NCBI RefSeq assembly: GCF_031179985.1
Contig: NZ_JAPSHJ010000012.1
Location: 44,620-108,619 of the forward strand
Length of the DNA stretch: 64,000 nucleotides
From: Arthrobacter sp.
GTDB lineage: Bacteria > Actinomycetota > Actinomycetes > Actinomycetales > Micrococcaceae
Direction of reading: 5' to 3'
Shown: positions 48,248 to 56,842 of the stretch, piece after piece
Numbering within the stretch: position 1 is the first letter of the stretch
Layout: every line of letters begins with the position of its first letter
Position numbers and translations under genes: made by a program
The notes under the pieces: model-generated
What the model was told of the DNA's origin: nothing
Seen by the model: only the letters and a program-made list of their open reading frames with translations
Databases searched by the model: none

Positions 48248-48628
48248 TTATTCCGCATCGTAGGCCGCAGCCAGCAACTGCACGGCTGTAGCAAAGCTCG
48301 CTCCCTGGCCTTTTGCCCTTGAGGCATACTCGGCGGCAGCCTCCGAAAGCGAGCTCCAGGCATCATCGCGGGCACACACCACTGTGCCGTTCCTGCCGCG
48401 AGTCGCCACCACGCCTGCGGCCTCAAGTTCCTTATAGGCCCTCGCCACTGTATGGGGAGCCACGCCCAACTCTGCAGCAAGGCTCCGTACCGCTGGCAGT
48501 CTCGTCCCAGGCGCAAGCTTGCCGGCGTCGGCCTGCTCAATAACATTCAGCCGCAGTTGCTCGAAGAGCGGCACGGAGCTGCTGTGGTTGGGTTTCCACG
48601 TTCCGGGGAACGCTTCAGCGGCACTCAC
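48248..48628 (-). CDS. GntR family regulator, YtrA subfamily
   Basis: A 126-residue winged-helix regulator. The GntR helix-turn-helix is LAPGTRLPAVRSLAAELGVAPHTVARAY (about 38-65), followed by a short helical tail with no ligand-binding domain, as in YtrA-type proteins. GGAGA precedes GTG 48628. No ABC operon of the usual YtrA target type is adjacent, and it stops 47 bases before uvrA. Confidence 0.9.
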   Translation of the reverse strand: MSAAEAFPGTWKPNHSSSVPLFEQLRLNVIEQADAGKLAPGTRLPAVRSLAAELGVAPHTVARAYKELEAAGVVATRGRNGTVVCARDDAWSSLSEAAAEYASRAKGQGASFATAVQLLAAAYDAE

Positions 48629-48727
48629 AGTGTTATCTCCATGATGAGAATTAGATCAGCGTACTTCCGCCTGAACAAGCCGCTGTCCTGCTCTGGAAGA
48701 GAATCGTCCGGCCCAGCGTAGGGAAAC

Positions 48728-49504
48728 TCAGGCAGGTTTGTGGGCAACCGCGAAGGTTCTTCGGAACGGAAACACGGTGCCATGGGCTGTGGCAGGGTAC
48801 GCCTGGTCAAGCAAGGCAGAGTATTCGGCCTCAAACCCAACTGCCTCATCGGGCGGCAGCGCCGCCAATATGGGCCTGAGCCCGGCACCCCGGACCCATT
48901 CCAGAACGGCATTTTCCCCCTGAAGCACCTGATAATAAGTGGTTTCCCAAGCGTCAGCCTCATAGCCGGCGTCGAGCATCACCTCCAGGTATTCATCAGG
49001 TTCTCCGGCTGCATCGCTGTGGCGGAGAATTCCGGACAGCCTGCCCGCCCAAGACGCCGATTCAGCAAGCTCACGCATCAGGGCATGGGAGGGCGCGTTG
49101 AAATTGCCGGGCACCTGCAGGGCAAACCAGGCCCCGGGCTCTAGGGCGGCCAGCCATTTCTTCAGCAGTTCCATGTGACCGGGCACCCACTGGAGGGCGG
49201 CGTTGGTCACCACAACGTCGGTCCCCGCAGACGGTACCCATTCCGGAATCTGGCCAAGGCTGAAAGTGAGGTTGGGCAGCACGGCCTCGGCAGCGGCATG
49301 GCCCAGCATTTCTTCGGAGGAATCCAGCCCGATCACTTCCGCCTTAGGCCAACGCTCAGCGAGGGTCGCTGTGAGGTTACCCGGGCCGCATCCAAGGTCC
49401 ACCACCACTCGGGGGTTCCCGGCCCGGATGCGCCCCACAAGATCAAAGAACGGCCTGTTGCGGTAGTCCCCGAACTGCACGTACCTCGCCGGATCCCACT
49501 TCAT
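48728..49504 (-). CDS. trans-aconitate 2-methyltransferase-like SAM methyltransferase
   Basis: A 258-residue class I methyltransferase. Motif I is VVDLGCGPGN near 34-43, and the N-terminal MKWDPARYVQFGDYRNRPFFDL and late ALQWVPGH, GAWFALQVPGN segments match Tam enzymes that methylate trans-aconitate. GAGG lies six bases before ATG 49504; an ATG at 49522 is possible. Confidence 0.9.
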   Translation of the reverse strand: MKWDPARYVQFGDYRNRPFFDLVGRIRAGNPRVVVDLGCGPGNLTATLAERWPKAEVIGLDSSEEMLGHAAAEAVLPNLTFSLGQIPEWVPSAGTDVVVTNAALQWVPGHMELLKKWLAALEPGAWFALQVPGNFNAPSHALMRELAESASWAGRLSGILRHSDAAGEPDEYLEVMLDAGYEADAWETTYYQVLQGENAVLEWVRGAGLRPILAALPPDEAVGFEAEYSALLDQAYPATAHGTVFPFRRTFAVAHKPA

Positions 49505-49569
49505 AAGTGCCTCGCTCCCCATCGTCTCCGTAACAGCGAGCCTAGCAGCGGGCACTAAGCTGGAAGGCA

Positions 49570-52116
49570 ATGAAACTCGTTGATCAGCTCCCCATTCCCT
49601 CCGCACTTTCTTCCACAGGAGCAGGTCCGGACGCAGACGCGCTGTACAGCCGGTTCGTGGAATGGACTGAGAGCCGCGGACTGGCGCTGTATGAGGCCCA
49701 GGATGAAGCCATCATGGAGCTTGCGGCCGGCGCCAATGTCATCCTGGCCACGCCCACGGGATCGGGAAAATCCCTGGTCGCGATCGCTGCACATTTCCAG
49801 GCCATGGCGCGGGGTGAACGGAGCTACTACACAGCTCCGATCAAGGCCCTGGTTTCAGAGAAGTTCTTCGCCCTCTGCGACATTTTCGGCGCAGAGAATG
49901 TTGGCATGATCACCGGGGACTCCGGCGTTAACCAGGACGCCCCCATCATCTGCTGCACAGCGGAAATCCTCGCGAACATCGCTTTGCGTGAGGGCGCGGC
50001 AGCCGACCTGGGTGCCGTCATCATGGACGAGTTCCACTTCTACTCGGACCCTCAGCGCGGGTGGGCCTGGCAGGTCCCGCTCCTGGAACTGCCCCAGGCC
50101 CGGTTCCTGCTGATGTCTGCAACTCTGGGTGACGTCAGCCGTTTTGAGGACGCCCTGAGGGAACTGACGGGAAGCCCGACGACGACCGTCAGTTCGGCTG
50201 AACGTCCCATTCCGCTGCACTACTACTATCAGCAGACCCCTGTTCACGAGACCCTGGAGGAGCTGCTCTCCACTAAGCAGGTGCCGGTGTACGTCGTGCA
50301 CTTCAGCCAGTTGGAAGCGATCGACCGCGCCCAAAACCTCATGAGCATCAACGTCTGCACGCGGGACGAGAAGGACAAGATCGCCGAGCTGATCGCGAAT
50401 TTCCGCTTCGCTGCGGGTTTTGGAAAAACGTTGAACCGTCTGGTGCGCCACGGCATCGGCGTACACCATGCCGGCATGCTGCCGAAGTACCGGCGCCTCG
50501 TTGAGCAGCTGGCGCAGGCAGGATTGCTGAAAGTCATCTGCGGCACCGACACGTTGGGAGTGGGGATCAACGTCCCCATCCGCACGGTGCTCCTGACCGC
50601 GCTCAGCAAGTACGACGGCGTCCGCACACGGCTGCTCAATTCCCGGGAGTTCCACCAGATAGCCGGCCGGGCAGGCAGGGCAGGCTACGACACAGCAGGC
50701 ACCGTGGTGGTCCAGGCACCCGAACACGTCACCGAGAACATCAAAGCCATGGCCAAGGCAACAGCGAAATTCGGAGATGACCAGAAGAAGCTGCGCCAGG
50801 TGGTCAAGCGGAAACCGCCGGAGGGATTCGTTTCCTGGGGTGAGCCCACGTACAAGCGCCTCGTTGAGTCTGTTCCGGATCCCCTGACCTCGAGTTTCGC
50901 CGTGACCCACGCCATGCTGATGAACCTGATGGAACGGCCAGGTGATCCTTTCACAGCCACCCGGCGCCTCCTGACGGAAAATCACGAGCCGAGGTCCTCG
51001 CAACTGCAGCTCATGAAGAAGGCCCTCGGTATTTACCGGGAGCTGCTGGCCGCGGGCGTGGTGGAACGCATCCCTGAACACGAACAGGGTCCCGACGGCA
51101 GAAGTGTCCGACTCACAGTGCACCTGCAGGCCAACTTTGCCCTGAACCAGCCGCTGTCCCCCTTCGCCCTCGCGGCCCTTGAACTGCTTGACCCGGAGTC
51201 GCCGTCGTACGCCCTTGACGTGGTATCCGTCATCGAAGCCACCCTTGAGAAGCCCCGCCAGATCCTCTCTGCCCAGCAGAAGAAGGCCCGCGGCGAAGCC
51301 GTGGCCGCCATGAAGGCTGACGGCATTGACTACGACCAGCGCATGGCCATGCTGGAGGAAGTCAGCTATCCGCAGCCCCTGGCGGAGATCCTGGGCGAAG
51401 CCTTCGACGTTTACCGCAAGGCGGCACCGTGGATTGGCGATTTCGAACTCGCACCCAAGTCCGTGGTGCGGGACATGTACGAACGAGCCATGAACTTCGG
51501 TGAATTCGTTCAGTTCTACGGGCTGGCCCGTTCCGAAGGCATTGTGCTCCGGTACCTCGCAGACGGGTACAAAGCCCTGCGCCAGACGGTGCCGCAGGAT
51601 GCCTTGAGGGAGGACCTGGAAGATCTCATCGCCTGGCTCGGTGAACTGGTCCGCCAGGTGGACTCCAGCCTGTTGGACGAATGGGAGGAGCTCACCTCGG
51701 GCGCCGCGCCCACTCCGCACGACGCTCCCCCGCCCCCGCCTCCGTCATTGACCTCGAACATCCGGGCCTTCCGGGTTATGGTCCGTAACGAGATGTTCCG
51801 CCGGGTGGAGCTATTCGCTGATGAAGCCGCCAGTGCCCTTGGGGAGCTCGACGCCGCCGCCGGCTGGGACGCCGACCGCTGGGAAGATGTCCTGGACGAC
51901 TACTTCGACGAGCACGACGACATCGGTACGGGGCCGGACGCCCGCGGCCCGGGACTCCTGATCATCACCGAGGAACCGGGGGTTTGGAAGGTCAGGCAGA
52001 TCTTTGACGATCCCGCAGGGAACCACGACTGGGGTATTTCGGCGGAAGTTGACCTGGCTGCTTCCGATGAAACGGGGACCGCTGTTGTCCGGGTGACGGA
52101 CGTCAACAGGCTCTAA
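49570..52116 (+). CDS. Ski2/Mtr4-like DEAD/DEAH-box helicase with DUF3516
   Basis: An 848-residue superfamily 2 helicase. Motif I is TPTGSGKS near 60, motif II is DEFH (MDEFHFYSD), motif III SAT, and motif VI QIAGRAGRAGYDT. The C-terminal 350 residues match DUF3516, found in actinobacterial members. It probably unwinds RNA or DNA; no partner exoribonuclease gene is nearby. GGAAGG precedes the ATG and a TAAGCT box lies eight bases before it. Confidence 0.93.
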   Translation: MKLVDQLPIPSALSSTGAGPDADALYSRFVEWTESRGLALYEAQDEAIMELAAGANVILATPTGSGKSLVAIAAHFQAMARGERSYYTAPIKALVSEKFFALCDIFGAENVGMITGDSGVNQDAPIICCTAEILANIALREGAAADLGAVIMDEFHFYSDPQRGWAWQVPLLELPQARFLLMSATLGDVSRFEDALRELTGSPTTTVSSAERPIPLHYYYQQTPVHETLEELLSTKQVPVYVVHFSQLEAIDRAQNLMSINVCTRDEKDKIAELIANFRFAAGFGKTLNRLVRHGIGVHHAGMLPKYRRLVEQLAQAGLLKVICGTDTLGVGINVPIRTVLLTALSKYDGVRTRLLNSREFHQIAGRAGRAGYDTAGTVVVQAPEHVTENIKAMAKATAKFGDDQKKLRQVVKRKPPEGFVSWGEPTYKRLVESVPDPLTSSFAVTHAMLMNLMERPGDPFTATRRLLTENHEPRSSQLQLMKKALGIYRELLAAGVVERIPEHEQGPDGRSVRLTVHLQANFALNQPLSPFALAALELLDPESPSYALDVVSVIEATLEKPRQILSAQQKKARGEAVAAMKADGIDYDQRMAMLEEVSYPQPLAEILGEAFDVYRKAAPWIGDFELAPKSVVRDMYERAMNFGEFVQFYGLARSEGIVLRYLADGYKALRQTVPQDALREDLEDLIAWLGELVRQVDSSLLDEWEELTSGAAPTPHDAPPPPPPSLTSNIRAFRVMVRNEMFRRVELFADEAASALGELDAAAGWDADRWEDVLDDYFDEHDDIGTGPDARGPGLLIITEEPGVWKVRQIFDDPAGNHDWGISAEVDLAASDETGTAVVRVTDVNRL

Positions 52117-52137
52117 TTGCCCTAGTATGCTCGGATC

Positions 52138-52635
52138 ATGAGTGTAATCAGGCCCGCCACGGCAAGCGACGTTCCCGCCATCCTGCAAATGATCCACGAC
52201 CTGGCCATCTACGAAAAAGAGCCCGACGCCGTCCGGAACAACCCGGAGATGCTCATGGCGGCCCTCTTCTGCGAGCAGCCAAGCGTGTTCGCCACCATGG
52301 CTGAAAACGAGGCCGGAGATGTGCAGGGGTTCGCCGTCTGGTTCCTGAACTACTCCACTTGGGAGGGTGTCCACGGCATCTACCTTGAGGATCTGTACGT
52401 CACTCCCGATTCCAGGGGCGAAGGCCACGGCAAGGCGCTGCTGCAGTACTTGGCTGACACCGCCGTCGAACGTGGATATGCGCGCGTGGAATGGAGCGTG
52501 CTCGACTGGAATGAGCCCTCCATCAACTTCTATCGGAAACTCGGGGCCGTACCCATGGACGGGTGGTCGACGTTCCGGCTCACGGGTAATGCCTTGGAAG
52601 CCTTTGCCCGGCAGGAAGCCAGGATCGGTGGCTAA
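52138..52635 (+). CDS. GNAT family N-acetyltransferase, SAT1-like
   Basis: A 165-residue acetyltransferase with DLYVTPDSRGEGHGKALLQYL (the acetyl-CoA loop) and DWNEPSINFYRKLGAVPMDGW, a pattern seen in diamine acetyltransferase (SAT) relatives. A TAGTAT -10 box lies nine bases before the ATG. Its end overlaps the next gene by eight bases. Acceptor unknown; polyamine is a possibility. Confidence 0.88.
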   Translation: MSVIRPATASDVPAILQMIHDLAIYEKEPDAVRNNPEMLMAALFCEQPSVFATMAENEAGDVQGFAVWFLNYSTWEGVHGIYLEDLYVTPDSRGEGHGKALLQYLADTAVERGYARVEWSVLDWNEPSINFYRKLGAVPMDGWSTFRLTGNALEAFARQEARIGG

Positions 52636-53983
52636 ACCAGCGGCCCCTGTCCCGCACCTGGTCAAGGCGAGGCATGAATTCCGCGGCATGCGGACCGCCG
52701 AACATTTTTTTGAGCTTCCGCTTGACCACTTTCGCACCGGCAATAATGGTGAAACGATCACCGTGTTCGCCAGGGAATACGTCTCATCAGACCACAGTCC
52801 GGAAGCCGCCGCAGAGTTGCCCTGGCTGATCTACTTCCAGGGCGGTCCTGGCGGCCGAGGCAACCGGTTCACCTCGCTGGGCGGCTGGAGCAAAGCAGCG
52901 GCCAAGGATTTCCGCATCCTGATGCTGGATCAGCGGGGAACGGGACTCTCCTCACCCATCGACCGGAACACCCTGCCTCTCCGCGGGAATCCACAGGACC
53001 AGGCTGAGTACCTGACCCATTTCAGGGCGGATTCCATCGTGGCGGACGCCGAAGCAATCCGGCTTGCCCTGGGTTCGGGCCCCTGGACAGTTTATGGGCA
53101 GAGTTACGGCGGCTTCTGTGCCCTCAGCTACCTCTCCCAGGCGCCTGCCGGTCTGCGGGAAGTCCTCATCACCGGGGGGCTTCCTCCCGTGTCCGGCCCG
53201 GCTGAGCGTGTCTACCGTGCAACATTCCCCCGGGTCGCAGCCCGGAATGCCGAGTACTTCAACCGGTATCCCGAGGACCGTCCCGTGCTGCAGCGTATTG
53301 CCCGGCATCTGGCGCGCGTGGACGAGCGGCTTCCCAGCGGGGAACGCCTGAGCGTGGAACGTCTCCAGATGGTGGGGTCATTCCTTGGCGGCAATACCCG
53401 GATAGATGGGCTCCACCATCTCCTGGAAGACGCTTTTTCGCCCACACCCGACGGCGACCGCTTGTCCGATGCGTTCCTTGAGCAGGTATATTCCCTGGTC
53501 TCAAGGGCTTCCGGTCCGCTTTATGCGCTGATGCATGAATCGATCTATGGACAGGGCGAGTCAACTGACTGGGCTGCCTGGCGGGTCCTTAAGGAGTTTC
53601 CTGAATTCCTGCCCGATGCCGAGCCTGTCCTGCTCACCGGGGAAATGGTGTACCCGTGGTATTTCGAGCAGGACCAGTCGTTAGCACCGCTGCGGGCTGT
53701 GGCGGAGCTCCTGGCCCGGAAAAGCGACTGGAAGCAGCTGTATGACCCGGTCCGATTAGCCGCCAACACCACCCCCGTGGCCGCTGCCGTGTATACGGAG
53801 GATATCTACGTGGACAGGGAGCTTTCATTAGAGACGGCGGGCGCGGTACGCGGGCTCCAGGTCTGGGAGACAGCCGACTTCCACCACGATGGCATTGCAG
53901 ACGACGGCGAGGCCATCTTCCGACGGCTCCTGGGCATGGTCCGGTCTGTACGGCCGGTTGCCTTGTCAGCCATCCGCACCTGA
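52628..53983 (+). CDS. alpha/beta hydrolase, prolyl aminopeptidase-like (S33)
   Basis: A 451-residue alpha/beta hydrolase. The oxyanion-type motif is FQGGPGGRGNRF and the nucleophile elbow is GQSYGG, both typical of proline iminopeptidases (family S33). LDQRGTGLS follows the pattern, and an acidic residue and the histidine in DFHHDGI complete a likely triad. No signal peptide is seen. It starts at GTG 52628 inside the GNAT gene end, so translation is coupled. Confidence 0.88.
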   Translation: MAKPAAPVPHLVKARHEFRGMRTAEHFFELPLDHFRTGNNGETITVFAREYVSSDHSPEAAAELPWLIYFQGGPGGRGNRFTSLGGWSKAAAKDFRILMLDQRGTGLSSPIDRNTLPLRGNPQDQAEYLTHFRADSIVADAEAIRLALGSGPWTVYGQSYGGFCALSYLSQAPAGLREVLITGGLPPVSGPAERVYRATFPRVAARNAEYFNRYPEDRPVLQRIARHLARVDERLPSGERLSVERLQMVGSFLGGNTRIDGLHHLLEDAFSPTPDGDRLSDAFLEQVYSLVSRASGPLYALMHESIYGQGESTDWAAWRVLKEFPEFLPDAEPVLLTGEMVYPWYFEQDQSLAPLRAVAELLARKSDWKQLYDPVRLAANTTPVAAAVYTEDIYVDRELSLETAGAVRGLQVWETADFHHDGIADDGEAIFRRLLGMVRSVRPVALSAIRT

Positions 53984-54039
53984 TTCCAGTTGGCTTATCC
54001 CGGCTTGTCTGCGTTCCGGCGCCGCTGTTCAGGCTCGGC

Positions 54040-55425
54040 CTACCCCGAGGCGACCTTGCTGCCCGGCTGGGCCTTGGTCCTTTCGGCGAGGATCCTGGCA
54101 AGCGCTGCGGCGAGCACGGCCGCAGCCACCAGCCCCCCGGCCATGTTGAGTCCCTGATAGCCCACCCAGCTGAGGACCAGGCCTGAGAATGCCCCGCCCA
54201 CAGCGCCCGCCAAACCCATGAGCATGTCCGATGTTCCTTGAACGACTATCCGCTCCCCGGGGCTGACACTTTCGGCCAGCAGGGTTGATCCTGCGATGCT
54301 TGCCGCCGACCAGCCGAGCCCCAGGAGAACCAATCCGATGGCCACAGATGTGGTGGAGGCGTGGCCGAGACCGGAAACCATCACGGCCGCCACAAGTGTC
54401 AGGTAGCCCAGGGCGATGGTTTGGATCCGCCCGGCCTTATCCGTCAGCCAGCCCATCACAGGGGACAGGGCAAACATCCCCGCGATGTGCAGGGAAATCG
54501 TGATTCCGATAATCACCAGGACGTCCCCGCCAGCCGAATGATCGGCATGGGACACCCCTGGCCCGGCCACCAGGTCCTGCAGGTGCAGGGGTGTCATGGA
54601 CATGACGCCTACCATCACGGCGTGGGCACCCACCACCGCGGCCAGGGCAAGGATTGCCGCGGGTGAGCTGCGCACGGCACGCAGCCCCCGCACCAGCGAA
54701 CCGCGCCTGGGCGTCCCTGGTGTCTGCTGGCCTGCGGAAGGCGGACCCGCCTTCTGGGCAGCATCGGCGGTTTGCGCAGTGTCGGCTGCTGCCAATTCCC
54801 GCGCCAGCAGCAGCGGGTCAGGACGGAGTCCCACCAGCAGCAGGGCGGCGGCCAGAAGGAGTCCGGCGGCTGAAATAACAAATGGCCCTGCAATGGGCGG
54901 CAGACCCAGTGCCTGCCCGACGACGGCCCCTGGCTGGATCAGGTTTGGCCCGGCAACGGCGCCGATGGTTATGGCCCACACCACCGCCGACAGGGCACGG
55001 CCGCGGTGTTCTGAGTCGGCAAGGTCGACGGCGGCAAACCTGGCCTGAAGGTTGGAAGCTGCGCCCACTCCGACCCCGGCAGCACCCAGGATGAGCAGCA
55101 CGAAAATTCCCGTAACAACTGAGAGCACCATCAGCAGCGTGCCGGCGAGGGCAGTGGCAAGCCCTGAGACGAGGCCGATCCGCCGCCCCCGGCGATCGGC
55201 GAGTGAGGCCAGCGGCAGGGCCGCCAGTGCAGCTGCGAGGGTCATGACGGTTGCCACAGATCCTGCCCAGGCGTTGGAACCGGAGAGGTCCACGGCAAGC
55301 AGGGAGCCGATGGAAACCGTGGCTCCGGTGACGATCGCACTAAGAAGCTGTGCCAATCCGAGGATCAAAACTGTACGGCGCTGTACCTGTATGACGGTGG
55401 GTTCGGCCTTGGAGGAAGTAGCCAT
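54040..55425 (-). CDS. MFS transporter
   Basis: A 461-residue major facilitator with about twelve membrane helices and the loop 2-3 motif ADRRGRRIGL. A central charged loop of about 45 residues is rich in Ala and Gln. The substrate is unknown; similar proteins are annotated as drug efflux. A leaderless -10 box supports ATG 55425; the ORF extension upstream is unlikely. It stands alone after the terC terminator. Confidence 0.9.
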   Translation of the reverse strand: MATSSKAEPTVIQVQRRTVLILGLAQLLSAIVTGATVSIGSLLAVDLSGSNAWAGSVATVMTLAAALAALPLASLADRRGRRIGLVSGLATALAGTLLMVLSVVTGIFVLLILGAAGVGVGAASNLQARFAAVDLADSEHRGRALSAVVWAITIGAVAGPNLIQPGAVVGQALGLPPIAGPFVISAAGLLLAAALLLVGLRPDPLLLARELAAADTAQTADAAQKAGPPSAGQQTPGTPRRGSLVRGLRAVRSSPAAILALAAVVGAHAVMVGVMSMTPLHLQDLVAGPGVSHADHSAGGDVLVIIGITISLHIAGMFALSPVMGWLTDKAGRIQTIALGYLTLVAAVMVSGLGHASTTSVAIGLVLLGLGWSAASIAGSTLLAESVSPGERIVVQGTSDMLMGLAGAVGGAFSGLVLSWVGYQGLNMAGGLVAAAVLAAALARILAERTKAQPGSKVASG

Positions 55426-55431
55426 TCTCAG

Positions 55432-55437
55432 AGCATA
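55432..55437 (-). promoter_or_regulatory. leaderless -10 box of the MFS gene
   Basis: TATGCT on the minus strand, six bases before ATG 55425. Confidence 0.5.
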
Positions 55438-55499
55438 GACCGCACGGGCACAACCTGACAGGGCCCTCGGCGTGCCAGCTGCAGGCCATTGAAAACGAA

Positions 55500-55529
55500 C
55501 AACCCCGGCCACAGGAGTGGCCGGGGTTG
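55500..55529 (-). terminator. intrinsic terminator of terC
   Basis: A 13-bp stem (AACCCCGGCCAC arm plus one pair) with an AGGA loop, followed on the minus strand by GTTCGTTTTC. It lies 32 bases past the terC stop. Confidence 0.82.
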
Positions 55530-55561
55530 CAGATAAGTCTCAGTGCTGTGGGGCGTGACCC

Positions 55562-56590
55562 TTAATCGACGTCGCTCAGGCTCTTCCGTGAGTCTTCCTC
55601 GAGGCGGGCATCGAGCTTTGCCTTCGTGGCCTTTGAGCTGACCAGGCTGGCGATGACTGCAACCACGATGGTGCCGACGATCACTGCCAGGGACACGTAC
55701 GTGGGAATCTCGGGTGCCCATTCGATGTGGTGGCCGCCGTTGATGAACGGAAGTTCGTTGACGTGCATGGCGTGGAGAATAAGCTTGACGCCAATGAATG
55801 CCAGGATGACCGACAGTGCGTGCTTCAGGTAGATCAGCCTGTTCATCAGCCCGCCGAGCAGGAAGTAGAGCTGACGGAGTCCCATCAGGGCGAAGATGTT
55901 GGCCGTGAATACGATGAAAGCGCTCTGCGTCAGGCCGAAGATTGCCGGGATGGAGTCCACTGCAAACAGCAGGTCAGTCATGCCGATCGTCACGAAAACG
56001 ATGAGCATCGGCGTGAAGACCTTCTTGCCGTCAACCACCGTGCGGAGCTTACCGCCGTCGAACTTCTCGGACATGGGAAGCACCTTGCGGATCCGTGCGA
56101 TCAGCGGGTTCTCGGTTTCTTCCTCATCCTCGCCCTCGTCCGTGGCCTGCTTCCAGGCAGTCCACAGCAGGAAGGCACCGAAGATGTAGAACACCCAGCT
56201 GAACTGTTCGATCACGATGGCACCGAGCAGAATGAAGATGCCTCGCAGGATAAGGGCGATGATGATGCCCACCATGAGGACTTCCTGCTGGTACTTCCGG
56301 GGCACCGAGAAGCGGGCCATGATGATGATGAAGACGAAGAGGTTATCAATGCTGAGGCTGTATTCCGTTACCCAGCCTGCTACGAACTGGCCGCCGTATT
56401 CCGGACCCGCAAAGGCGAACATGCATCCGGCGAAAACGAGCGCCAACGCGACGTAGAAGGTGACCCACAGGCCGGCTTCCTTCATCGAGGGTTCATGCGG
56501 TCGCTTAACCACCAGCAGCAGGTCGAAAAGCAGGATGACACCGAGGACGATGAAGGAACCGATCTCAAACCAGACGGGAAGTGTGGGCAC
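55562..56590 (-). CDS. TerC family membrane protein (Alx/YkoY-like, probable Mn2+ exporter)
   Basis: A 342-residue protein with about nine membrane helices and the TerC signatures EYSLSIDNLFVF and TDLLFAVDSIPA, each with an acidic metal site. Members such as Alx and YkoY export or handle manganese. GTG 56590 has AAAGG nine bases upstream. A yybP-ykoY manganese riboswitch lies directly upstream, which supports a manganese role over tellurite resistance. Confidence 0.92.
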   Translation of the reverse strand: MPTLPVWFEIGSFIVLGVILLFDLLLVVKRPHEPSMKEAGLWVTFYVALALVFAGCMFAFAGPEYGGQFVAGWVTEYSLSIDNLFVFIIIMARFSVPRKYQQEVLMVGIIIALILRGIFILLGAIVIEQFSWVFYIFGAFLLWTAWKQATDEGEDEEETENPLIARIRKVLPMSEKFDGGKLRTVVDGKKVFTPMLIVFVTIGMTDLLFAVDSIPAIFGLTQSAFIVFTANIFALMGLRQLYFLLGGLMNRLIYLKHALSVILAFIGVKLILHAMHVNELPFINGGHHIEWAPEIPTYVSLAVIVGTIVVAVIASLVSSKATKAKLDARLEEDSRKSLSDVD

Positions 56591-56619
56591 GGGTGCTACC
56601 TTTCGCAGGGTACAAAAAA

Positions 56620-56740
56620 TGATGTAAGTCTCTCCGGCTGACCGCGCACTTTGTGCTGAATGGCCGCCCGCTACACCCGGCAAGGCGTCTGTGCCTTGCG
56701 TGTTGACGTTCGTAGCGCTTGGGATACTCCCCTACGTCAG
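56620..56740 (-). ncRNA. yybP-ykoY manganese riboswitch upstream of terC
   Basis: On the minus strand the class signatures appear in order: GGGGAGTA (56732-56725), the helix CGCTAC/GTAGCG (56717-56712 with 56674-56669), CGTCAACA (56708-56701) in its internal loop, a GCAAGGC/GCCTTGC hairpin (56699-56680), CCGG directly after it, and GAGACTT near 56634-56627, where CTTAC pairs with GTAGG to close P1. A T6 tract follows at 56617-56612. The match to the Mn2+-sensing class is strong although unfolded by computer. Confidence 0.8.
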
Positions 56741-56779
56741 AACAACTTTACCCTACCGTCCCGCGTGCCCGTCACCGGG

Positions 56780-56822
56780 ACGTGACCATTTGGTCAGCGT
56801 ACGTGACCTAAACGTGACCTAA
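56780..56822. promoter_or_regulatory. operator-like repeats upstream of terC
   Basis: Three ACGTGACC repeats (56780, 56801 and 56812), the last two forming an exact 11-base tandem ACGTGACCTAA, and a palindrome TGACCA-TT-TGGTCA (56783-56796). They lie upstream of the riboswitch in the terC promoter region, just after the uvrB stop. Confidence 0.5.
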
Positions 56823-56842
56823 GGTGTTCCCGAGCAGCGTCG

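Noticed and set aside
49855..51720. 621-codon open frame antisense to the helicase
   Set aside because: Third-position G+C bias of the real gene explains a long antisense frame; no family similarity, and the plus-strand helicase motifs are clear.
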